From Brasenia schreberi (taxonomy: Eukaryota > Streptophyta > Magnoliopsida > Nymphaeales > Cabombaceae): 64,000 nt of DNA. Both the position numbers and the translations under genes were made by a program. Below the pieces are notes generated by a model that saw only the letters and a program-made list of their open reading frames with translations, searched no databases and was not told the DNA's origin. This document shows positions 56,775 through 64,000 of the stretch, in pieces; positions within the stretch are counted from its first letter, which is position 1; each line of letters begins with the position of its first letter. Where the stretch lies: the NCBI GenBank assembly GCA_036023115.1, contig JAYKKT010000041.1, forward strand, positions 2,446,501-2,510,500, in the 5' to 3' direction.

Positions 56775-57067
56775 TAAATTTTATATTTTTTTAGTTTTTT
56801 TTTGAAATTTTTCCTTGCTTTTAACAGGTGTAATAAGATATGATACTGATGATGCGTTTCGGCATCTCATATCACGGGATCGGCCATGTTGCAGATTGAC
56901 CATGGTCGATCTCAATTTTTCACTTGGATGTTAGACCTCTATCAAATCATACAGTACGACATATTAGGTTACACCCATCTAAGTAGCAGTTGACGTTATT
57001 TTTGCAGGTTAATCAGGATGTGAAAAGCCATGCTTGAGTGCATTAAGCACAGTATATTACCGTCTCT
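56775..57067. other. Short unassigned stretch
   Basis: Sequence between the RTE-1 right target duplication and the DUF632 fragment. An acceptor-like tttttgcag at 57000-57008 may mark an old exon start. Confidence 0.3.
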
Positions 57068-57860
57068 TTGGCATACCATACCAAAACTTCAAGTGGAGCA
57101 CATATCGAGTACCAAAGGGAGGTAGCACTTTGTCTGGAGAGTGATATCAACTGTCTTAATGAAAGGTTTGCAAATTATATAGATGCTCAAAAGTCTTATG
57201 TAGAGAAGCTCAATTACTGGCTCATAAACTGCACAAATCTCCCTTTAGAGCAGTCTACCTCTGGCAGGAAGATCCCTTTCTCACCACGCTGTGCTCTTTC
57301 CCCCCCCCCCCCCCCGTATATTTGTGCTTTGTCGAGATTGGTCGGTCGCTGTCAATACCTTGCCAGTAGGGGAAGTCTCAAATGCATGAGAAGTTTGGCA
57401 ACAGATGTAATGAAACAGTGCTACTGTCAGATGAAGATCAAAAGAAGCGAAAAACGTGATCCATGAACGTTAACGGTATCACAGAAACCAAAACTCAAGC
57501 ACCGACCAATAAAATGTCTGAAACAACAAGGCAGAGTAATCTCAGCAGCATACCTACTACTACTACACCTACAACTATGCCTTTTCCCATATTAGATGAG
57601 GTCGGCTAAATGAATTCGTTGTTTTTTTAGAATTGATGCTAAGTCCGATAAAGTTTTAAGCAGGCTATAAGAACCCTAACACAACCCTCCTCTTTTATCG
57701 GTTATCCGGGCTTGAAACTGACGATGAAGGATGATCCTTACATGAGAAAAGTTTATCTTAGCAGCATACCCACTAGCTTAAATCTAATTTTTGATAAGTT
57801 GTCAAAGTTTGCAGAGGCATCACTAAAAATGCATGAAGATATTAACCAGGGGAATGAGTC
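57068..57860 (+). pseudogene. DUF630/DUF632 (NRG2-like) gene fragment
   Basis: Plant DUF630/DUF632 proteins include the nitrate-signalling regulator NRG2. The first part (57068-57300) encodes LNERFANYIDAQKSYVEKLN, then YWLINC and GRKIPFSPRCAL, typical of the DUF632 helical region. After a C-run (57300-57316) the match continues in a shifted frame as RDWSVAVNTLPVGEVSNA, then shifts back to MRSLATDVMKQ. A later piece at about 57785-57845 reads FDKLSKFAEASLKMHEDINQ. Two frameshifts plus the mini-RTE between the pieces show a decayed gene. The N-terminal and remaining C-terminal parts were not found. Confidence 0.65.
57560..57754 (-). mobile_element. Mini-RTE copy C
   Basis: Minus-strand reading: a 5' part like the RTE start (catgtaagg, then cccggataaccgataaaaga, gttagggttctta and aactttatcggact) joined to the RTE 3' end (cgaattcatttagccgacct, then aatatgggaaaaggcata), with a TTG-like degenerate tail. 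A 21-bp duplication with two mismatches flanks it (57539-57559 and 57755-57775, core gcagcatacc). It lies within the DUF632 fragment. Confidence 0.8.
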
Positions 57861-58649
57861 TGCTTGTATTGTACTGTGGCAGTAACAAAGTAGTTTGACG
57901 GAAAAGAGGAGGCTATGTACATTATTGCGATAGAAGGAAGAATAATCTCTCGACTCCTTGGCGTTCTAAAAGATGAAACGAGTTTCAGTTCCTTGTCTGT
58001 TCTCAATGTAGAGTACAGTGGGAGAATTTCCGGTGGACCGGTGAAATGCCTAGTTGTCGGAAAGAACACCGACCAGGGATTGCCGCTTTCTGTTTTAAAG
58101 CATTGAAGAAATTGCAATATTTTGTTCCAAAGAAGAACTCTAATGTGATTCTTCTTCCTTAGGCATACAAGGGTGGAGGGTTCCAAGTCTTAATGATCTT
58201 CCGATCCCATACGAATCTGTTGTTTTTTCTGATGGTTACTTGCTTCAGCAGTGCAGACACGTTCTCTTCAAATCAATTTTCCCATCCACTCAAGGCAACT
58301 GCATCTCTTCAGTAGCTCTACCTAAATTGATCTTCTAGCAAGAAGCTTGGTGCAAATGTCTTTCCCATAACTATTCATTTTTGCTATATCAGAAATACAG
58401 TATGGCCTTTGTATCTTGTCCTGATGCTTCCTGTTGTCATTCCCCTTGTTTTATTTGGAAGAAATATTTATTAAAGTCACCGCTTTTACATTTCATCTCT
58501 TCTCTTTTCCCTCGATAAGATGTTTAACCAATCCCAGTTAATGGTAGTGTTCTTAATTTATTTCTTTAGGATTCTAGTAATCGACACATTGTTTTCTAAA
58601 GTTTATTCTTTTGGTCATCTGTAACTGAAACTCTACCAACAGTTGAATA

Positions 58650-58653
<4 letters not shown>
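57861..58653. other. Unassigned sequence downstream of the DUF632 fragment
   Basis: No recognisable exon. Opposed frames at 57842-58186 lack domains. Confidence 0.3.

Positions 58654-58720
<67 letters not shown>
58654..58720. repeat. (CT)n microsatellite
   Basis: About 33 uninterrupted CT units. Confidence 0.95.
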
Positions 58721-58722
<2 letters not shown>

Positions 58723-59285
58723 ACCCATAGTGTAGTCCTCATTATACTTCAACATAATTTTACAAAGTTTCGTACGCTTTCCCTCTTTGTTCTTTAGCTT
58801 ATTCTAGTTATACTTTTCTTATACTTATTTAGGCATTATACATCCATTTTGGTCATCATTCTGTACGAATGTGGTTCATATTTTAGATGGAAATGAGACT
58901 TAGCTTGCCAGCTTGCTTCATACACTTCCATTGACAATGACAAATGCCATGGTGCTTCAAATGAAATGGGGACCAAACCGGAACCAAACGAGGAACAGGC
59001 AGAATCAGAACCAAAACAAGAACTGGAGAGGGCTGGTTCAGATTGGAACTGTGGATCCGGCTTCAAGACTGTTACGTTCCATTTCAAATCAGCAAGCTGG
59101 TTCCATAGCGGCTAACTACCGAGTTAGTTATTCGAAACGGTAGGATCAGGCATAGTACGCTCGGACCACGTAGTTAATATATGATTTTGTCGGTCGGGCT
59201 CAGGCAGAAGCCCAGTAAGGGCCATGGTTGCCCTACTTCGCTAGGAATGTCTTGGTCGAAGATTATTAATAGCTAAGCGTATGAC
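58721..59285. other. Intergenic, partly GGTTCC-rich
   Basis: 58970-59060 has aaaccggaaccaaacgagg-type sequence like the GGTTCC MITE group. No gene. Confidence 0.35.
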
Positions 59286-59432
59286 CAGCGGTGGATCCAC
59301 ATTGTGGCAGGGTAACTCAGAAAAAATTCTATACATATATTCAGATTTTCAAAGAAAATGAAGATTTTGAAGCCCACTCAATCGGAACTTGAAGTCCGCC
59401 TCACCGGAAACAAATTTCTAGATCTGTCACTG
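59286..59432 (+). mobile_element. hAT-like MITE, CAGTGGCGGATCTA family
   Basis: 147 bp. Left end cagcggtggatccaca; right end inverse cagtgacagatctagaaat. Flanking octamers cgtatgac (59278-59285) and ggtatgac (59433-59440) match at 7 of 8, as expected for a hAT target duplication. Confidence 0.7.
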
Positions 59433-59844
59433 GGTATGACAACTCCATGTACAAACTCAAAAAAATAGTCCTGTAACTTTGGCTGGAAGGCTGCTTCTGG
59501 AAAGGGGGTGCGAGTGACCAGCCGGAGGTGATTGTTTACCAAAAGAACTGGTCTTCTCAAAGTCATAGAAAGTCTTCACACTAGGCATTCCTTCATACTG
59601 TCAAACCAGTTCTTATTACATCGATATCATTCTAATGCCACCGAATGGGAGGCCCTCATACATAACAGAGTTCTTCCCCCACTATAACAATCACCGTCGT
59701 GGAAATTTTGAATATGGTCATGGAGCTTGGCGATGCTTTTGCATCATCCAGTATACTGCATAAAAGGTGGCTTTCCTCAAACGAGACGAAGGGAGTCTTT
59801 TTTCTTCTCCTTCTTGGTTACAATGGGAGAGAGAAGCCGGGTAT
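59433..59844. other. Intergenic, nothing recognised
   Basis: The 61-codon frame at 59699-59884 has no domain and overlaps the SINE. Confidence 0.3.
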
Positions 59845-59935
59845 GCATGCCCAAAGAGTTGAACTCAAGGCCAATATCACATGAGTGAGAGTCCTGCCAA
59901 GTGAGCTAATGCTATGAGTGCGAGATGAAGGGTGG
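59845..59935 (-). repeat. tRNA-derived SINE, family C-like
   Basis: Minus-strand box A-like attagctcacttggcaggac and box B-like ccttgagttcaactctttgg. It resembles 5746-5862. Confidence 0.45.
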
Positions 59936-60027
59936 TTAACGTCCCCCCACAGAATCTATTTAGTATACATAGAAGGTGAGCAAGAAGGGATCATATTGTT
60001 TCTTGCTTGGTAATATCGAACTGGTGG

Positions 60028-60195
60028 CAGATCTAGAAACCCTTTTGGGTGGGACAAATAGCCCCTGAATGATTTCGAGTGGGCCGAACTATGTATAGTC
60101 CATGGATCTCACCATAGACTTTAAGTTAATTTTTGAAATCTCGGGCAAGGCAAAAGCCCCACCTCAGCTCAATGTAAATCCCCCACTGGTCTTGA
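60028..60195 (+). mobile_element. hAT-like MITE remnant, CAGTGGCGGATCTA family
   Basis: The left end ctggtggcagatctagaa and the inverse of the right end, cagtgggggatttacattg, form imperfect inverted repeats. The left terminal CA is missing and no target duplication was seen. Confidence 0.4.
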
Positions 60196-61199
60196 CCCCT
60201 AACATGAGACAATTAGTTACTACCGGATCATCTACATAGAGATCAGGGTCTGAAGGTAGCTTATGACTAGTAAGAGTGAGCGGAAGCTTAGTTTTTTACT
60301 ATAAGAGGAAAAGATGACATAATGCATTTGAGAAGAATGTGTGGAGAAGAATGGTTCACAACCTTCATCTTTTTCTCAAGTCAGACTAGCAAGGATAGTT
60401 TGAGTGTTGGTTCCATCAAATGGTCAGTCATATGTTTAATTAGTTTTGACTTGCAGGTTTGACGTGACCGTCATCATTATAATAATAAAAGGTGCACAAC
60501 AAGCAATAAGTCGCCTGTCTAACGACTCGTCATTGACAGGTTAGTTGAAGGTCAAAGTTCGATTACGGGATTGCTGTTTCTTCCAACTCCCATTTAGGGG
60601 CTTGCGTTTAACCATAGTTTCCCAATAAAAGAGGAGGAGAATTCATGTTATATCCAAGCATTTGCTTCCTCAAGATCTAATTGGAACCTCAGATTATTTT
60701 TCCTTTTACAACTAATTAACGAAGCGATTCTCATAGCTTTGCCATGATAGATCCTATCGTAAACTGCGTAAGGAGACACGAGTCTCTTGGCAAGCTGTAT
60801 ACTTGAAGGTGATGAGTTATATAAAGGGCATGCATGTCTGGCAGGGTGACTGCCTAAACTCAGCCTCCCCATGAAAAACATGATGTTTATTGTGTTCTCC
60901 AATTGGCTGTTTACCTCCAAAGTAGAAGAAAAAATAACAGGGTGGTAATGCCATTTGTGCAGTGGAGACTTGTTAGGTGAAAGGGTTGGTTGCTCACATG
61001 CAAAGGAACGTGCTCGGCTGAACAGCTGAAACGAGAAGAATGGTTGTTCCAATGCATACCAACGAGAACGAGAAGCTACTAAGGCGCATAAAGGCCAGAG
61101 GGAACAAAAGAATAGAGGAGGAAACAGAGAGGGAGGCGTTTATTTGGTTGCTCGGAGGGGGATGTGTATTTGGGGTTGAGGAATATGCGCGTCTTCTTC
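60196..61199. other. Intergenic, nothing recognised
   Basis: A 134-codon minus frame at 60648-61052 shows no recognisable domain and is not called. Confidence 0.35.
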
Positions 61200-61383
61200 T
61201 TCCGTTTTCAGAATCTTGGGAGGAAAAAGAAAGGGATTCCTCTGTTACAGATCGTGGCTCGCAAGTTTGGAGCCTTTGAGCCCCAGTACACTTTCGCCGT
61301 ATTTGGGCTTCTGTGATGATGGTTGGTGGTGCTTCGTGCTCGTATCCACCGGCGATCGGGCTTTCGGTGGTGATTCCTTTCTG
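61200..61383 (+). other. Possible 5'UTR exon of the SEC14-type gene
   Basis: GC-richer transcript-like sequence ending with a donor-like TTTCTG|GTATGT at 61384. It could pair with an acceptor at 63176-63177 (tttctgtttacag). The link to the SEC14 gene is inference. Confidence 0.3.
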
Positions 61384-61614
61384 GTATGTTGTCGTTGTTA
61401 ATTTCATAAGTGAAGTTTTTTCTTAGTTTGGTGTGTGCCCGTCAGTTTTTCCGCTCTCCCTCTTTTACTTTTCGTGAGGCGGAGGTTTATGGGTCGTTAA
61501 ACTCAAAAACAAGGATCGTCATCTGAATTCTCCTTGCTTGGTCTATGTAATTAACTTACAGTTGAATTTCGAGATGAGTTTTTGGTTACACTGTTGGGAA
61601 AGTTGGGTCTCTTA

Positions 61615-61690
61615 AGGATATTACCAAACCAAAACCAAGCCTTTTCCCACACTAAGTGGGGTTGGCTACATGAACTCTTAGTTGCCGTTG
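61615..61690 (-). mobile_element. RTE 3'-end scrap
   Basis: aaccaagccttttcccacac, then taagtggggttggctacatg, is the antisense of the final ~60 nt of the RTE family. Nothing else of the element is present. Confidence 0.6.
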
Positions 61691-62855
61691 GGATCTTCCT
61701 CTCCGTCTTACTGATAATTGTTTTCCAAAATTTGAAAGCGTTGCTGGTTTCAAAGCCTCTTGTAAGGGTGAAGTAAAGCTTGAGAATTTAGATGTCTGGT
61801 GGTAGATTGGGTTGTCTTTCTACACCATGAATTGCCTGAATTTGGATTAAAATTAGGCTGTCTTAATTAGAGAATGGTGAAAACCAAAAAGGAGTCCTTG
61901 CAGGTTGTGATGGGGAAGCAAAGCTGCTTTCTTTCTAGTAGCTTGGAGAAGGGAGAGCCTAATGTTTGAGAATTTTGTAAATCTATTCAACAAGTGGGAT
62001 GGATGCTAGAGTCTCCAAAGCAATCACTTGATCGAAGCAAGCTTGTTGTTGGCTGGAATGGATTTGTATGTGAAAAACAGTGATGTTCTCAGACCAACGT
62101 AGGTAAGTTTACACATATTCATCGACATCATTCTACCAGTCATGACTTGGAGGCCAAGAGAAGAGAACCGTAACTTCTAAGACTTCTTTGAAATCAGGTG
62201 TCTGCTAATGTAGGAGGACACTGAAAGCAGGATCTTGACCCTATGCTTATGTTATCAGTATGAATTTCACATTGCATCTGTTAAATCTTGTAAGACTTGG
62301 TAGAGATACGTGGAGGATTGCATAATTCAGACAGATCCACTAATTGAAAAGTAAAGAGAAGTTCAAGAAGCCAAATAAAAAGGATGGAAGACGAGATGAG
62401 GTTTGCAAGTAGTAATGTACTGCATTTCAATGTTGTAAAATGTATTGGACCCCATGTCACAAGGGGCCTAATACGTGATAATCGTACCACATGGGGCAGT
62501 ACACTAATTTTCCACATTAAATAATTTGAACTTTGGAGTAAATAAAAATCCAAATTTGTAATAAAAAGGAAAATCAGAAACAAGGCAAATGTTGTTAGAA
62601 AAATAGAATCAGCTTCCAAGCATTAAATATTGACATAAGAGTGATAAGACGTTGTTTACAAGGCACAAATTGTATATTAGAAATGAAACAATAGTAAAAA
62701 ACAGTGAAATGCTTTCAAAGCAAGAAATCTCCAATATTTTCATTTTACCAATCATACCATAGTTCCACTCACCATTCATGTTCTCATGAATCACAAGAAT
62801 AAGTCAGAAGTCATAAAGTTATAATTATGGCATCAACTCAGCCCACCTGTCGTGG
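61691..62855. other. Probable long intron or intergenic sequence
   Basis: No exon recognised; minus-strand frames at 62281-62794 are low-complexity hydrophobic by-products. Confidence 0.35.
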
Positions 62856-62859
62856 ATTG

Positions 62860-63020
62860 AAATTATTGACAGCATATTCATTGTTGTCATTGCCATAATC
62901 CTTGCCAGTAGCATCATTTACTTCTCTGGAGTGTCATCCAACGCTCACAATATCATCATCTCAACAATCGTATTCATTGTTATCATTACCATAATCTTCG
63001 CCAGTAGCATTATTTTCCTT
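62860..63020. repeat. Diverged direct duplication of about 65 bp
   Basis: tattcattgttgtcattgcc, then ataatccttgccagtagcat, is repeated as tattcattgttatcattacc, then ataatcttcgccagtagcat, about 95 bp downstream. Confidence 0.7.
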
Positions 63021-63262
63021 CTGTTAACCATACATATGAATGTTACACTTTATATCGTGATTGCTGCTTGTTAGGTAAGTTATATGATTCATGAAGTGGA
63101 GGGTTATTGTTTACCTCCTTGTTTGTTGGCTATATTATTGAACGATTATATCAAGAAGGTGCATTTCTGTTTACAGGTTGATAGATTGAAGCGCTTCAGA
63201 TTTCACACTGCATCTGTAACCTCCCATTTCTTCTCCAAATAGTTGCTCCTGAAATCAGAAGC

Positions 63263-63654
63263 ATGAGTCCGAAAAAGGTAAATGGTTATGTAAAAGAGCC
63301 ATCATCTGAAGAGCAACAAAGAAAGGTATATATCGTTTTTTTACACCTGTTGTACTGAATATGTCATTAGAACCCTTTGCTGTTTGAAACTCTAACGCAC
63401 TGTTAGTTTAGAGGCTATGTTCATCTCAACAAAGTATTTTTCAATACCAATGATACTACACTTTATTTTGTTACCAGATCAGCGAGGTTCAGAAGTTATT
63501 GGGGACACTTTCTGGTAAATTATCCTTGCACGGTACTGATGCTTCAGTATCAAGATATTTGAGAGCAAGGAACTGGAATGTGAAGAAAGCATTAAAAATG
63601 CTGAAGGAAACCTTAAAATGGAGAGATAAATGCAAGCCAGAAGAGATTTGCTGG
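63263..63654 (+). CDS. SEC14-like (CRAL-TRIO) lipid-transfer protein, first two coding exons
   Basis: Exon 63263-63325 encodes 21 residues (MSPKKVNGYVKEPSSEEQQR, then K) and is followed by GTATAT. Exon 63478-63654 encodes 59 residues and is followed by GTATGC; phases agree. The second exon carries the CRAL-TRIO N-terminal helical domain (ASVSRYLRARNWNVKKALKM, then LKETLKWRDKCKPEEI), which precedes the lipid-binding fold. Proteins of this type bind and move phosphatidylinositol or related lipids at membranes. The start is the first ATG after the acceptor at 63177 and gives the usual short N-terminus. The binding domain lies beyond the right edge. No defect was seen in the visible part. Confidence 0.85.
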
Positions 63655-64000
63655 GTATGCCATTCTGCTCACTGTATTTGACAATCGAAGAGTTCCTGGT
63701 TTATAGTTTTGATTTGGCATTGGTTCGCATAAATTGGGAGTTGATGCTACATTCATTTGTATGTATCTAGGAGAGATTGTCATAGGGAAACATTAACATA
63801 CTAATGTACTATTTGGTATTGCTATTTGAACACTCAGGCTAAGTATGTGGATACAGTTCTCATTACAGGATCCTAGATGGTCTATCCAGAAAGAACAATA
63901 TAAGTGCAAAATTAAACACCAGATTATACAACATGCTATGTACTAGACAATGAATATAGTTATAGCAGTATTTTGATAATGAGACTCTTGGTCTCACGTG
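63655..64000 (+). other. Second coding intron of the SEC14-like gene (continues past window)
   Basis: After the donor at 63655 no further CRAL-TRIO exon was recognised before the window end. Confidence 0.5.

Noticed and set aside
60994..61407. 137-codon minus frame with a hydrophobic C-terminus
   Set aside because: Antisense to a likely leader exon of the SEC14-type gene, with no recognisable family.

Overview
This window is nuclear DNA from a flowering plant. It is AT-rich and full of long (AT)n and (CT)n microsatellites. Its genes have GT-AG introns. Most of the sequence is retrotransposon and MITE debris around a few ordinary plant genes. I cannot name the species from the sequence.

Genes. 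A complete 11-exon trehalose-6-phosphate phosphatase gene (TPP, 8189-10681, +, 372 codons by my splicing) lies behind a recognisable TATA box and an ABRE-type G-box. A complete single-exon AP2/ERF transcription factor of the RAP2.4 / DREB A-6 type (24151-25266, -) has several ACGT-core sites upstream. The first two coding exons of a SEC14-type (CRAL-TRIO) lipid-transfer protein gene start at 63263 (+) and run off the right edge. Broken genes: a PLS-class PPR gene with two frameshifts and a stop (33302-34813, -), two exons of an SQD2 sulfoquinovosyltransferase gene with the intron kept (31232-31453, +), a decayed DUF630/DUF632 gene (57068-57860, +), and a probable PPR relic (30420-31000).

Retroelements. 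1-3163 (-) is the 5' part of a Ty1/copia element cut by the window edge. 35005-40981 (+) is a related, complete but dead copy with LTRs, tRNA-Met primer site, a long repetitive leader, gag, protease, integrase, RT/RNase H and polypurine tract. The stretch 43380-56757 is dominated by RTE-clade non-LTR elements: one full-length copy with a 17-bp target duplication (53531-56757, -), a nested pair (43380-47895), two 5'-truncated copies, and smaller fragments elsewhere.

Main discovery candidate. Three elements of about 190 bp (12861-13055, 14119-14307, 57560-57754) are each made of the first ~125 nt of the RTE joined to its last ~70 nt, ending in the RTE (TTG)n-type tail. Two have clear target-site duplications. 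This looks like a non-autonomous RTE-derived family built like trypanosome RIME/SIDER relative to ingi, and unlike tRNA-derived plant SINEs. Separate tRNA-derived SINE families (box A/box B remnants) and several hAT-like MITE families with 8-bp duplications are also present.

Other points of note: a microsatellite that arose inside the copia integrase coding region, clusters of Trp/Arg/Gln-to-stop changes in both the copia and RTE copies, and a leader architecture shared by the two diverged copia copies.
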